Assembly: GCA_905215015.1 (NCBI GenBank)
Contig: CAJMOS010000018.1
Span: 1 to 32,500 of the forward strand
DNA: 32,500 nt
Source: an uncultured bacterium
Lineage (GTDB): Bacteria; Spirochaetota; Spirochaetia; Sphaerochaetales; Sphaerochaetaceae
Direction of reading: 5' to 3'
Part shown: one piece after another, positions 6,847-15,490 of the stretch
Layout: each line of letters starts with the position of its first letter
How positions within the stretch are numbered: position 1 is the stretch's first letter
Position numbers and translations under genes: made by a program
The notes under the pieces: generated by a model
What the model was told of the DNA's origin: nothing
Databases searched by the model: none
What the model saw: only the letters and a program-made list of their open reading frames with translations

Positions 6847-7657
6847 CCAAGTCCGAGAGGGCCTTGTCGATCCTCTCGGGCCCGAAGGGAAGCATTCCAT
6901 ACAGCGCCTGAATATCCCGCGCTCCGCTCTCGCTGAGCGCATGGACCAGCATGCCGCGTACCTGACGGTTGGAACCCTCGAAACGGGACTGGCGGTGGTA
7001 GCCTTTGCTGCGTGCGTTGGGATTGGGGACCAGATGCTTGAGGAGCACCCCGTAGTCCATCAGCGCGTAATACCAGCGCTTCCCGTCTCCTGCCAGTGGA
7101 AGCAACCGCTTCAGGTCATCCCGGAGAATCCGGTCTTCCACGGCCTCCTCTTCCGGATGGAAGGCGAACAACAGAACACGCCGGATATTGGTTTCCAGGT
7201 AGATGGCCGGCTTGTGGTAGGAGAAGGCGATGATCGCGGCAGCGGTGCTCGGACCGATGCCGGGTAGCGCGAGCAACGCTTTCTCGTCGCAGGGCAGGGT
7301 ATAGCCGTAGGCCTCGGAGGCTTGGGCGCATCGTTTCAGGTTCAATGCGCGGCGGTTGTAGCCTAGTCCCCGCCAATGGTCGAGAAGCTGGTCGAAGGGG
7401 GCTTGGGCGAGATCCTCCAACGTGGGCCAAAGCGTCAGGAACTCCTGGTATTTCTCCAGGACCCTCCCGGTCTGCGTCTGCTGCAACATCATCTCGCTGA
7501 GCAACACCCGGTAGACGTCGTCCGTCTCCCGCCAGGGAAACTTCCGGCCGTAGCGGTCATAGAAATCCAAGACAAAGGCGGCAAAGGACTGATAGCCGGC
7601 GGGAGGTTCCAGATAGGAAACAGCCGAGGTTTCGTCCAACGAAGGGAAATCCTTCAT
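6794..7657 (-). CDS. MutY-like HhH-GPD glycosylase without Fe-S cluster
   Basis: A 287-residue HhH-GPD DNA glycosylase of the MutY/Nth group. Residues 53-62 (LSEMMLQQTQ) hold the MutY-type catalytic Glu55, and the helix-hairpin-helix is LPGIGPSTAA (131-140). Two departures are clear. The usual catalytic aspartate of the D-x-N-x-x-R block is Glu155 here (YLETNIRRV). The C-terminal four-cysteine cluster is absent, since only Cys110 and Cys123 exist. In its place is YALMDYG followed by NPNARSKGYHRQSRFEGS. I recall a bacterial subfamily with just this ETNIR and KSKxYxxQSxFEGS pattern, so the change looks like a subfamily trait rather than decay. The start overlaps the stop of the AI-2E permease gene by four bases. 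Confidence 0.85.
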   Translation of the reverse strand: MKDFPSLDETSAVSYLEPPAGYQSFAAFVLDFYDRYGRKFPWRETDDVYRVLLSEMMLQQTQTGRVLEKYQEFLTLWPTLEDLAQAPFDQLLDHWRGLGYNRRALNLKRCAQASEAYGYTLPCDEKALLALPGIGPSTAAAIIAFSYHKPAIYLETNIRRVLLFAFHPEEEAVEDRILRDDLKRLLPLAGDGKRWYYALMDYGVLLKHLVPNPNARSKGYHRQSRFEGSNRQVRGMLVHALSESGARDIQALYGMLPFGPERIDKALSDLVRDGLVSRLGRLYRISR

Positions 7658-8850
7658 TGCCCGCCACCCGGACTGGAAAAATCATCCGGCAGCACGACGT
7701 CGCTGACGCGCCTTGCGCCGCCCTTCTTGTTGTGCTGTTTCTGCCTGCGTTCCTGACGCCGCTGGGCGCTTGCGCTCTGGCGCATGATGGAGCGGCCGCC
7801 GGAGAGCAGCAGGGCGAACGGGCGGAGCGCCTTGACGTTCGCGCAGATGATCTCGATGCAGCTGATGACAGGAACGGCGAGGAACATGCCGACGACCCCC
7901 CAGATATACCCCCAGATGGACAGCCCCACCAGGATGACCACCGGGGAGAGGTTCAACTGGCCACCTTGGAGCTTCGGGTCGATGATGTTGCCCAACACCA
8001 TCTGGGTGGAGACCGACATGATGGCGACAAAGACAATCGGGGACCAGCGAGGGGCGAACTGCACCACGCTCATTCCTATGGTGATGATGGTGACGATGAT
8101 CGAGCCGATCGAAGGAATGAAGTTGAAAACGAAGGCGAGCACCCCATAGAGCAACGGAACTTCCATGCCGCTGACCTGGGCGGTCAGGTAGAACAAGACT
8201 CCCGTCAGGAAGCTGATCAGCGCCTTGAGCAGGAGGTACTTGGACACCTGCTTGCTGATGCGCTCGCTCATCATGGCGATGATACCGCCGCTGTTCGAGA
8301 AGGCCAACCGGATTTTCGGAATGAACACGGGCCTCTCCATCAAAAGGAACAGCACGTAGAGCAGGACCATGACGCACAGCTTGACAATGTTGATGATGCT
8401 TCCCGTCAGCGTGGTCAACGTGTCAATCGCCACGCTACGCCAGTTCACCGGCAACATGGTGATGAGCGAGGTGCCCTCGGGAATCTCCAAGTGGGGATAG
8501 CGGGCAAGGAAAGCGGACAACTCGTGGTCCAGGCTGATCAGCCGTTCGTTGTAGTGCGGAATGGCGCTGATCAACATGGTAATCGTCTTGTAGAACATGC
8601 CTGCGGCGGCCGCCATGGTCAATATCGTCAGGACGAAGCAGATGATGACGCTCACCGCATGGGGGACATGCCACCGGTCCAGCCGCTCGGTCAGCGGGGA
8701 GAAAAGGAAGAAAAAAATCAATGCGAGCACCAGCGGAAGCAGGATGTCCTTCAGCGCCTTCAAGGTAGCCATGACCATGATCGTCGTGATGACCGCGAGG
8801 AATATGGTGGCGTAGTTTTTCTTGGTCTCTTCTTTTCCCGTATAGTCCAT
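7654..8850 (-). CDS. AI-2E family (PerM-type) transporter
   Basis: A 398-residue inner-membrane protein with about eight helices and the AI-2E/PerM features: LPLVLALIFFFLFSPL near the N-terminus, PLLYGVLAFVFNFIPSIGS, and the late block VLGNIIDPKLQGGQLNLSPV. Relatives act as autoinducer-2 exporters or Na+/H+ antiporters, so substrate is open. The tail after the last helix is very basic (RRQERRQKQHNKKGG). The open frame runs far upstream, but only from the ATG at 8850 does it read as this family. No Shine-Dalgarno is seen; TATACC in an extended -10 context ends six bases before the ATG. It is translationally coupled to the glycosylase behind it. Confidence 0.87.
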   Translation of the reverse strand: MDYTGKEETKKNYATIFLAVITTIMVMATLKALKDILLPLVLALIFFFLFSPLTERLDRWHVPHAVSVIICFVLTILTMAAAAGMFYKTITMLISAIPHYNERLISLDHELSAFLARYPHLEIPEGTSLITMLPVNWRSVAIDTLTTLTGSIINIVKLCVMVLLYVLFLLMERPVFIPKIRLAFSNSGGIIAMMSERISKQVSKYLLLKALISFLTGVLFYLTAQVSGMEVPLLYGVLAFVFNFIPSIGSIIVTIITIGMSVVQFAPRWSPIVFVAIMSVSTQMVLGNIIDPKLQGGQLNLSPVVILVGLSIWGYIWGVVGMFLAVPVISCIEIICANVKALRPFALLLSGGRSIMRQSASAQRRQERRQKQHNKKGGARRVSDVVLPDDFSSPGGGQ

Positions 8851-8856
8851 ATGCAA

Positions 8857-8862
8857 GGTATA
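8857..8862 (-). promoter_or_regulatory. Extended -10 of the AI-2E permease gene, leaderless
   Basis: On the minus strand the sequence reads TGGTATACC, an extended -10, ending six bases before the ATG at 8850. TTGGAA lies 18 bases upstream. Confidence 0.5.
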
Positions 8863-8922
8863 CCATGTCCGGCGCCATTCTTCCAAGGCTTTTCCAACCT
8901 GTTCATGCAAAGAGGATTTTGG

Positions 8923-8928
8923 TACACT
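8923..8928 (+). promoter_or_regulatory. -10 element of trmJ, leaderless
   Basis: TACACT ends six bases before the ATG at 8935; no ribosome site is present at normal spacing. The -35 region is poor. Confidence 0.4.
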
Positions 8929-8934
8929 TTGCGC

Positions 8935-9666
8935 ATGAACAAACAGGACAATCTTGATCGCATCCGCATCGTCCTTGTCGGCACCCAGGACGGGGCGAAT
9001 ATCGGCAGCGTCTGCCGGGCAATGAAAACGATGGGGCTGACCAGACTGGTGCTGGTCACCGAGCGTGAGTACGCGGAAAACCGGGTCAAGTCGCTGGCCA
9101 TCCACGCTGCGGACCTCTATGAGAACCGCGAGCAATACACCAGCCTTGCCGAGGCGCTGAAAAAGAGCGTGCTGAGCATTGCCGCCACCCGCCGCCGTGG
9201 CAAGTTCCGCAAGGCGACCTGCCTCAACCCGGAACAACTGGCCGAGCAGCTCAGCGGCATCGGAGAAGGCGACATCAGCATCGTCTTCGGCCGTGAGAGC
9301 GACGGACTGACCGACGAAGAGGTCGCCTGCTGCGGAGAGGTGGTCACCATCCCTTCCAGCGAGAAGTTCCCCTCCTTGAACCTTTCCCAGGCCGTCCAGG
9401 TCATCACCTACTCCCTTTTCAGCCATCTGCACGACTCGGACGTCAAGCTGACACCGGTCACCAAGGCGAAGCTCGACGGTGGCGTCGAGCAGGTGGTCGC
9501 CGTCATGGACAAAGTAGGATTCTTCAAGATGCCGGACGAGAGGCTCTGGACACAGCGCTTCATCCACGACATATTCGAGCGGGCACAGATGAGCGACGAG
9601 GAGCTGAAACGGATGACCAAGCTCTTCGTGAAGATGACCACCATCGCCAAATACAAAAGCAATTGA
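8935..9666 (+). CDS. trmJ: TrmJ-type tRNA 2'-O-methyltransferase (SPOUT)
   Basis: A 243-residue SpoU/TrmH-class methyltransferase. Motif 1 is TQDGANIGSVCRAM (residues 18-30), motif 2 is VFGRESDGLT (117-126) and motif 3 is PSLNLSQAVQV (146-156); these form the trefoil knot that binds S-adenosylmethionine. TrmJ methylates the ribose at position 32 of tRNA anticodon loops. The C-terminal extension (DEELKRMTKLFVKMTTIAKY) fits TrmJ, which is longer than TrmL. Another TrmH-class target cannot be excluded. It is divergent from the AI-2E gene and 21 bases before the DUF362 gene. Confidence 0.85.
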   Translation: MNKQDNLDRIRIVLVGTQDGANIGSVCRAMKTMGLTRLVLVTEREYAENRVKSLAIHAADLYENREQYTSLAEALKKSVLSIAATRRRGKFRKATCLNPEQLAEQLSGIGEGDISIVFGRESDGLTDEEVACCGEVVTIPSSEKFPSLNLSQAVQVITYSLFSHLHDSDVKLTPVTKAKLDGGVEQVVAVMDKVGFFKMPDERLWTQRFIHDIFERAQMSDEELKRMTKLFVKMTTIAKYKSN

Positions 9667-9687
9667 CCAAATTTCAAGGAGCGGAAC

Positions 9688-10791
9688 ATGGCAAGCAACG
9701 TCTATTTTTGCAATCTGGAATCGCATGGGAGCGTTTCCCGTCTCTCCAAGCTGGAGAAGCTGCTTCGCGCGGCAGGTATCGCGAAGATTGATTTCACCGA
9801 CAAGTTCGTCGCCATCAAGCTCCATTTCGGCGAGGCGGGCAACCTATCCTTCCTCAGGCCCAACTACGCCAAGGTGGTCGCCGACCTGGTCAAGAGCTTC
9901 GGAGGCAAACCCTTCCTGACCGACTGCAACACCCTGTACGTCGGTTCCCGGAAGAACGCCTTGGAACATATGGATACCGCCAACCTCAACGGCTTCAACC
10001 CCATCTCCACCGGATGCCAGATCATCATCGCCGATGGCTTGAAAGGATCGGACGAGGCGGTGATTCCCCTTGAGGGGACCGAGTACGTCAAGGAGGCGAA
10101 GATCGGCCGTGCCCTGGCAGACGCCGACGTCATCATCAGCCTTGCCCACTTCAAAGGCCATGAGTCCACCGGTTTCGGCGGAGCCTTGAAGAACCTCGGC
10201 ATGGGTGGCGGCTCAAGAGCGGGAAAGATGGAACAGCACAGCTGGGGAAAGGTCGAGGTCGACCAGGACCTCTGTATCGGCTGTGGAGCCTGCAAGCGCA
10301 TCTGCGCCAATGACGGGCCGCAGATCGAGAACCACAAGTGCCACATCGACCAGGACAACTGCGTCGGCTGCGGCCGTTGCATCGCCGTCTGTCCGAAGGA
10401 TGCGATCAGCAATCCCCATTCGAACACCAACGATGTCCTGCAATGCAAGATTGCCGAATACACCAAGGCGGTCGTGCAGGGAAAAGACGCTTTTTACATC
10501 AACCTTGTCATCGATGTGTCCCCCAACTGCGACTGCCATGCCGAGAACGACCTGGCCTTCGTGCCTGATATCGGGTTCTTCGCCTCGTTCGACCCGGTAG
10601 CCCTTGACCGGGCCTGTTGCGACGCGGTCAACCAGGCTCCCCTGGTTCCGACCAGCCCGGTGGGGAAAGCCAAGCACGCCGGGGACAACCTGACCACCAA
10701 CCACCCGGACCTCAACTGGCACGTCGGGCTGGACCATGCCGAAAAGATCGGTTTGGGCACCCAGGACTACCAACTGGTCGAGGTCCGGTAA
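9688..10791 (+). CDS. DUF362 protein with two [4Fe-4S] clusters
   Basis: A 367-residue protein. The DUF362 region surrounds a ferredoxin insert with two four-cysteine sets: Cys196/199/202/206 (CIGCGACKRIC) and Cys225/228/231/235 (CVGCGRCIAVCP). DUF362 proteins are cytoplasmic and thought to act in electron transfer; the specific reaction is not known. Conserved DUF362 stretches are readable, such as KLHFGEAGN, DVIISLAHFKGHES and DPVALDRACCD. AAGGAG lies six bases before the ATG. It is probably co-transcribed with trmJ and overlaps the convergent metalloprotease gene by 25 bases. Confidence 0.87.
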   Translation: MASNVYFCNLESHGSVSRLSKLEKLLRAAGIAKIDFTDKFVAIKLHFGEAGNLSFLRPNYAKVVADLVKSFGGKPFLTDCNTLYVGSRKNALEHMDTANLNGFNPISTGCQIIIADGLKGSDEAVIPLEGTEYVKEAKIGRALADADVIISLAHFKGHESTGFGGALKNLGMGGGSRAGKMEQHSWGKVEVDQDLCIGCGACKRICANDGPQIENHKCHIDQDNCVGCGRCIAVCPKDAISNPHSNTNDVLQCKIAEYTKAVVQGKDAFYINLVIDVSPNCDCHAENDLAFVPDIGFFASFDPVALDRACCDAVNQAPLVPTSPVGKAKHAGDNLTTNHPDLNWHVGLDHAEKIGLGTQDYQLVEVR

Positions 10792-13310
10792 GTTCCGGAA
10801 ACGGCAAAGAGCATCTCCAGCCTGAAAGGATGTTCCTTCCAGGAGTCGTATCGTGCCCGTACCACGAGGGCAATGGGGGCAGCCAGCATCTGGTTGTTGA
10901 CCGTCAGCGACACGTTGAGCGAGAGATACCCGCTCAAACGGTGCTCCAGGTCCTCGGGAAGAGTGAACACCGGCCAAGAAGCATCCAGGTCTCCCCGGTA
11001 TTCGTCGACAAGCCCTCCGTATACTCCCATCCGGTAACAATACAGGCGCACCCATGGCAGCGCCCTTTGGATTTCCCGCCCGTAGAGCAGGATGGAAAGT
11101 TCCTGCGAAAGATAGGTATCAGAAGCCGGGAGCAGGTCGAATCTGTAGGAAAGCGGCCAGTTCCAGGTCGAGTCCCCGTACGTCTCGAAGGGAAGCAGCC
11201 GCGGGATGCGGACGGACAAGGAAAGCCCCAGATTCCGCCAGGAAGAAGCCGATGGCCATTGGCGGTCCGCGCTTACCGAAGGAGTCAGGACGATCCCGCC
11301 TATGGACAGAGGGTGGAATCCCATCCGGAGGACGCGTCCCACCGAAAGGGAGAAGGTTCCCGTCAGTCCGCTGATTCCCTCCACATGGTAATAGGCCCCA
11401 GAAGCGTCCGCAGCAAGCAGGCCGTCCCGCCACGCAAGGGACCCGCTCACCTCTCCTGCCCCTTCGGTATCGATTTGCCCCGAAAGCCCCCAGGTCAATG
11501 CAAGCTGAGCCACCTGTCCGGAAAGGGATGCCAGAGCCACAGGCCTTTCTTGTTCCTGTTCCCACCCGCCGCCCAAGGTGCACCTCCAAGTCCCATCCAA
11601 ACTACCGGTCGACCAAAAGAGCCCGAAGGCGGCGGTATCCTCCACACGGTCGGAAGGAGACAAGCTGGTCACTGCCGCATAGGGCAGGAAAGTTCCCTTC
11701 GTGTAAAGGGAAATGGGAATTTTCCTCTTTTGGGCAGGAGTTGGAGCCGGATGCTCCTCCTGCCACAAGGCAACCGGACAAGGGGTCACGGCGGTGCGCT
11801 CCCAATCCAATGACTCGGGATTCCAGGATCCCAGGGCGCCACGCTCGAACCACCGTTGCTGGACAAGACGGGAACAGGCCCGCTGGATACCACCGGCTTC
11901 ATCAGCGGCGAGCAGCCAGAGCGTATCCCCTTCAAGGAATCCGGCCCGCAGCAACGTGCCCTTCCGCGCCCAGGTGAACCAGAGCCGGTTCCCGTCAAAA
12001 AGCAGCGAAGCGGGGACCACGCCATCGCCAAGCGGATAGCGGGAAGCGGACTTGTCAGGATTGATGACGACCAAGGACCACTGGCCGTCGACCCGGGCCA
12101 GGGCGGCCAGCCTGCCATCGGAAAGGCCCACCAGATTCCTGAGTTTCAGCGATAGCCCGATATTGCCATCAGGCAGGTGCAACACCTGCTGGCCGTCATT
12201 CCAGGTGATGGTGACCACCTGGTCGTCCAGCCAAGCGGCGTCGATCACCCGGCTTCCTTGCAGTTTCCTGTTTCCCTTTCCATCGACCAGATAGAGGGCC
12301 CGGTGGATCCCCCATTCCCCTTTCTTCTCCACGACCGCCAGGATTTCCGTCCCCTGCCGGTTCAGTTCGGCCGATACCATCCCAGGCAGGTCAGCTATCT
12401 GTGTCCCATCCAGGAACAATGCCCCTGAATAGCTATTTCCATACAGTATATGACTGGATTTCTGGTCATAGAGGGTATCATATTCCCATAAAGGAGTACT
12501 ATGGCTGCCTGCTTCAATCAGGGGAATCTGCGCTTTGAAAGCTTCAAACGCCACATGCAGGGAGCATCCGAAGAACCGGGGAAAGAGCGATGCGAAGTCG
12601 GCGGGAACCACCCGGTTGTTGGTCGCGCGAAGGAATGCCCCATACGCTTGCGTCCCATAGCGCTTGCGGACCCAATCCCAGAAGGCGCCGGCGAAGACAT
12701 AGGTGAGGTCTCCGTTCGGACTGGTGTCCCGCACCCCGCTCATGTCCAGATACCGATCGGGAAGCTTTCCTTCCCATTTGGCATGGAGCAGCAATGCCTG
12801 GTAGCGGGGATCAAGCAGGCGCCCCTGTTCGAAGGCGACCGCCGAGCCTTCCGTAAGGGAAACCGCCTGCTGGAAATAGACGGGTGTGTAGGAATCGCCC
12901 AGGATGGCGGATATCGACTTCCAGAAGGGATTCCTCTCCGAAAGGGAAAGGTAGTGGAACAGCTCATGCCGGAAGACTCCACGGAGCTGGTCCTCCCACA
13001 CATCCAGGTCCAGTCCGTAGTCGATGTTGGAGATGAGGATATGGCTCTGGGGAAAGGGTGAATAGCTGGCGTTGGCCAAGTCATCCTTGGAGGTGACGGC
13101 TACCCTGAGCTTCCCCAGCCCCGTTCCGTCCCAGTCCAGGTAGTCCAGGATGGACCGGTATTCCTCCTCGGCAATCGAGGCAAGGTGGCCCGCGCTACGG
13201 ACGGAGTTCCTATCGTAGACAATCTGGAAATGGTCGGTGACGAACATCTCTCCCGCAGACAAACGGGAGACCAGAAGCACCGCCAAGGCGAAGGTCGGAA
13301 CGAACCGCAT
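10767..13310 (-). CDS. Secreted MA-type metalloprotease with barrel-like C-terminus
   Basis: An 847-residue exported protein. Residues 1-20 form a signal peptide (FALAVLLVSRLSAG). A gluzincin zinc site follows: HELFH (His115, Glu116, His119) with a downstream glutamate in LTEGSAVAFE (Glu154), as in peptidase MA-like enzymes. The middle (about 280-530) has many Trp/Asp/Gly strands that look like a beta-propeller. The last 300 residues alternate polar and aromatic residues in amphipathic strands and end in YRTSTSW, suggesting an outer-membrane barrel. Related proteins occur in spirochaetes; the substrate is unknown. It is the third minus-strand gene after mnmA and nagB but is separated from nagB by a terminator and has its own promoter. 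Confidence 0.75.
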   Translation of the reverse strand: MRFVPTFALAVLLVSRLSAGEMFVTDHFQIVYDRNSVRSAGHLASIAEEEYRSILDYLDWDGTGLGKLRVAVTSKDDLANASYSPFPQSHILISNIDYGLDLDVWEDQLRGVFRHELFHYLSLSERNPFWKSISAILGDSYTPVYFQQAVSLTEGSAVAFEQGRLLDPRYQALLLHAKWEGKLPDRYLDMSGVRDTSPNGDLTYVFAGAFWDWVRKRYGTQAYGAFLRATNNRVVPADFASLFPRFFGCSLHVAFEAFKAQIPLIEAGSHSTPLWEYDTLYDQKSSHILYGNSYSGALFLDGTQIADLPGMVSAELNRQGTEILAVVEKKGEWGIHRALYLVDGKGNRKLQGSRVIDAAWLDDQVVTITWNDGQQVLHLPDGNIGLSLKLRNLVGLSDGRLAALARVDGQWSLVVINPDKSASRYPLGDGVVPASLLFDGNRLWFTWARKGTLLRAGFLEGDTLWLLAADEAGGIQRACSRLVQQRWFERGALGSWNPESLDWERTAVTPCPVALWQEEHPAPTPAQKRKIPISLYTKGTFLPYAAVTSLSPSDRVEDTAAFGLFWSTGSLDGTWRCTLGGGWEQEQERPVALASLSGQVAQLALTWGLSGQIDTEGAGEVSGSLAWRDGLLAADASGAYYHVEGISGLTGTFSLSVGRVLRMGFHPLSIGGIVLTPSVSADRQWPSASSWRNLGLSLSVRIPRLLPFETYGDSTWNWPLSYRFDLLPASDTYLSQELSILLYGREIQRALPWVRLYCYRMGVYGGLVDEYRGDLDASWPVFTLPEDLEHRLSGYLSLNVSLTVNNQMLAAPIALVVRARYDSWKEHPFRLEMLFAVSGTYRTSTSW

Positions 13311-13316
13311 GGTGAC

Positions 13317-13345
13317 AGGCTATCATGGCTCGCCGATGCAGACAA
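13317..13345 (-). promoter_or_regulatory. Promoter of the metalloprotease gene, leaderless
   Basis: On the minus strand TTGTCT (13345-13340), a 17-base spacer and TAGCCT (13322-13317), ending six bases before the ATG at 13310. The -35 lies in the tail of the nagB terminator. Confidence 0.45.
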
Positions 13346-13370
13346 CAAGGCGGCCCCTCGCGGAGCCGCC
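13342..13370 (-). terminator. Terminator behind nagB
   Basis: GGCGGC (13349-13354) pairs with GCCGCC (13365-13370), with two further GC pairs beyond one mismatch. On the minus strand the hairpin is followed by TTGTTGTC. It separates nagB from the metalloprotease gene. Confidence 0.65.
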
Positions 13371-13393
13371 GGTTTCACTCATGCACGGATTGC

Positions 13394-14209
13394 TTAGCTC
13401 TCGAGCATCGCCTCGACGTCCAGGTTGGCGCCCTCGATGTCCTTGAAGTACCGGTAGGTGCCGACTTTCAGCTCGTCGCACGCGCTCTCGTCGCAGACGA
13501 TGATGCCCTGTTTGTGCAACTGCAGGGCACTGCAGGTGCAGCTCTGGCTCACCGGCCCCTCGATGGTCCTCTCGAGCGCCTGTGCCTTGGCATGGCCGTT
13601 GACCAGGATCAGCACCTCGTCGGAGTCCATGACGGTCTGCACGCCCACGGTCATGGCCCGGGAAGGCACCTTGCGGATGTCGCCATCGAAAAAGCGGCTG
13701 TTCATGATCTTGGTGTCCAGGGTCAGGGTCTTGACGCGGGTGCGGGAACTCAGCGAGCTGAAGGGCTCGTTGAAGGCGACGTGGCCGTCGGCGCCGATAC
13801 CGCCCAAGAACAGGCGGATGCCCCCGAAACTCCTGATCTGCTCCTCGTAGCGGGCGCATTCGGCCTCCAGGTCCTTGGCGTTGCCGTTCAGGATGTGGAT
13901 GTTCTCCTTTTGCACATCGACCTTGCTGAAGAAGTTCTCGCGCATGAAGGTATGGTAGCTCTGGGGATGGTCCTCGGGAATCCCGACATACTCATCCATG
14001 TTGAAGGTGACGACATTCCGGAAGGAGACATATCCCCGCTCGTAAAGTCTGACCAGTTCGGCGTAGGTGCCGAGAGGGGACGACCCGGTCGGAAGACCAA
14101 GGACGAAGGGCTTCTCCGAAGTCGGATGGAAAGCCCTGATCGTATTGGCGATGTGGCGCGCGGCCCATTTGCTCATATGGTCGTAATCATGCTCGATAAT
14201 GACACGCAT
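13394..14209 (-). CDS. nagB: Glucosamine-6-phosphate deaminase
   Basis: NagB converts glucosamine 6-phosphate to fructose 6-phosphate and ammonia, feeding amino-sugar carbon to glycolysis. The 271 residues show LPTGSSPLGTY (sugar-phosphate loop, 39-49), FNMDEYVG (Asp72) and GGIGADGHVAFNEP (Asp141, His143, Glu148), matching the known catalytic residues in position and spacing. AAAGGAG lies nine bases before the ATG. It follows mnmA by 53 bases and is closed by a hairpin terminator. No nagA is present in the window. Confidence 0.95.
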   Translation of the reverse strand: MRVIIEHDYDHMSKWAARHIANTIRAFHPTSEKPFVLGLPTGSSPLGTYAELVRLYERGYVSFRNVVTFNMDEYVGIPEDHPQSYHTFMRENFFSKVDVQKENIHILNGNAKDLEAECARYEEQIRSFGGIRLFLGGIGADGHVAFNEPFSSLSSRTRVKTLTLDTKIMNSRFFDGDIRKVPSRAMTVGVQTVMDSDEVLILVNGHAKAQALERTIEGPVSQSCTCSALQLHKQGIIVCDESACDELKVGTYRYFKDIEGANLDVEAMLES

Positions 14210-14262
14210 TGCGTACTACTCCTTTTCTTCGTCATATCACGAAACAGTTCGCGGCTTCAATC

Positions 14263-15336
14263 TCATTCAGCCTTGGTGATGATGCCGCCGGCAACCACCA
14301 GGTCTCCTTGGTACAACACCAGCGACTGGCCCGCCGTCGCGGCCTTGACCGGCGCCTTGAAGTTGCAGGTGACCGAGCCGTCCTCGTTCTCCCTGGCCGT
14401 GGCGACCATCGCCCGGCTGGTGGAACGGATCTTCGCTTCCACCTCCATCTCTCCTTCGATATGGTCGAGAAGCTGCCAGTTGACCTGGCCGGCGGTGACC
14501 GTCTGCTCCAACGTGTCTTCCTCGTAGCCTACCACAACCTGGTTGCGCTTCGGATCCAGGGAAAGGACGTACAGGGGTCTACCTGCCGCCACGCCTAGTC
14601 CCTTGCGTTGGCCGACCGTATAGTGCCAGATGCCTTCGTGGCGGCCGATCACCTCTCCCGTCTTCAGGACGATATCGCCGCCCTTGTCCTCTACGTCCAG
14701 CAGGTCGGTGTAGTCCCCGCTGTAGAAGTCCTGGCTCTCGTCCTGGTCCTCCTTGTGGAAGCCCTGCGCGACATCGATCTTGCGCACATCGCTTTTCAGC
14801 ATGCCGCCGAGCGGGAACAGGGTGCGGGAAAGCTGTTCCTGGCTCAGCCGATAGAGGAAATAGGATTGGTCCTTGCGCGGGTCACAGGCGCGCTCGATGG
14901 CGTACCGTCCCCCCTTCTCGGCAATCCGCGCGTAATGTCCGGTGGCGAACTTGTCGAACACCAGGCCTTTCTCGCGGGCGTAGTCCACCATGGCCCCGAA
15001 TTTCATCTTTGCGTTGCACCAGATGCACGGATTGGGAGTATGTCCGGAAAGATACTCCTGCTGGAAATTGGAGATGATGGTCCGCTCATACAGGTCGGAA
15101 AGGTCGACCGTCACATGGGGAATGCCGATTTTATCGGCGATTTCCTTGATTTTCGGCAGGTCCTCGACCTCGTTCGGGCTGTAGCAGCTGTTCATGTGTC
15201 TGGTCTGTTTCGGCAGATTCCTCCTGCCACCCCAGATCAACATGGTCACTCCCGTGACCTCATAGCCTTGCTGCTTCAACAGATAGGCAGCGACGCTGCT
15301 ATCGATTCCGCCACTCATTCCGACTAGTACGCGCAT
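14263..15336 (-). CDS. mnmA: tRNA 2-thiouridylase
   Basis: MnmA adenylates and thiolates uridine 34 of tRNAs for Lys, Glu and Gln. The PP-loop is GMSGGIDSSVA (residues 6-16). The catalytic cysteines are Cys104 in NPCIWCN and Cys151 in RACDPRKDQSYF. The C-terminal barrel domains are complete, for a total of 357 residues. The frame is open to 15423, but the family begins at MRVLVGMSGG, so I start at 15336, with GAGG a few bases upstream and TACAAT about 15 bases above the start. The internal stretch RHMNSCYSPNEVEDL is the form seen in the MnmA branch that has a CxxC next to the first cysteine. Confidence 0.93.
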   Translation of the reverse strand: MRVLVGMSGGIDSSVAAYLLKQQGYEVTGVTMLIWGGRRNLPKQTRHMNSCYSPNEVEDLPKIKEIADKIGIPHVTVDLSDLYERTIISNFQQEYLSGHTPNPCIWCNAKMKFGAMVDYAREKGLVFDKFATGHYARIAEKGGRYAIERACDPRKDQSYFLYRLSQEQLSRTLFPLGGMLKSDVRKIDVAQGFHKEDQDESQDFYSGDYTDLLDVEDKGGDIVLKTGEVIGRHEGIWHYTVGQRKGLGVAAGRPLYVLSLDPKRNQVVVGYEEDTLEQTVTAGQVNWQLLDHIEGEMEVEAKIRSTSRAMVATARENEDGSVTCNFKAPVKAATAGQSLVLYQGDLVVAGGIITKAE

Positions 15337-15446
15337 AGATACCTCGCCTGCATTGTAGGAAAAGCGAGCAGGAAAGGCAATGCGGAGAAAAAGCCGACAT
15401 TGTATCCCAAAAACCAATACCAACCCTATAACATAAACCTTTTTCG

Positions 15447-15455
15447 TGTTATATT
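15447..15455 (+). promoter_or_regulatory. Extended -10 promoter of the DUF2188 gene
   Basis: TGTTATATT, an extended -10 close to consensus, is placed to give a 5' leader of about 29 bases that contains the ribosome site AAGGGAG at 15479-15485. This is a conventional, leadered start, unlike its neighbours. Confidence 0.5.
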
Positions 15456-15490
15456 CATTACAAAGGTATTTTGACAGAAGGGAGCATCAC

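Noticed and set aside
8851..9825. Upstream extension of the AI-2E permease frame (723 codons in total)
   Set aside because: The extension is the antisense of trmJ and has no family likeness; only the part from 8850 reads as AI-2E.
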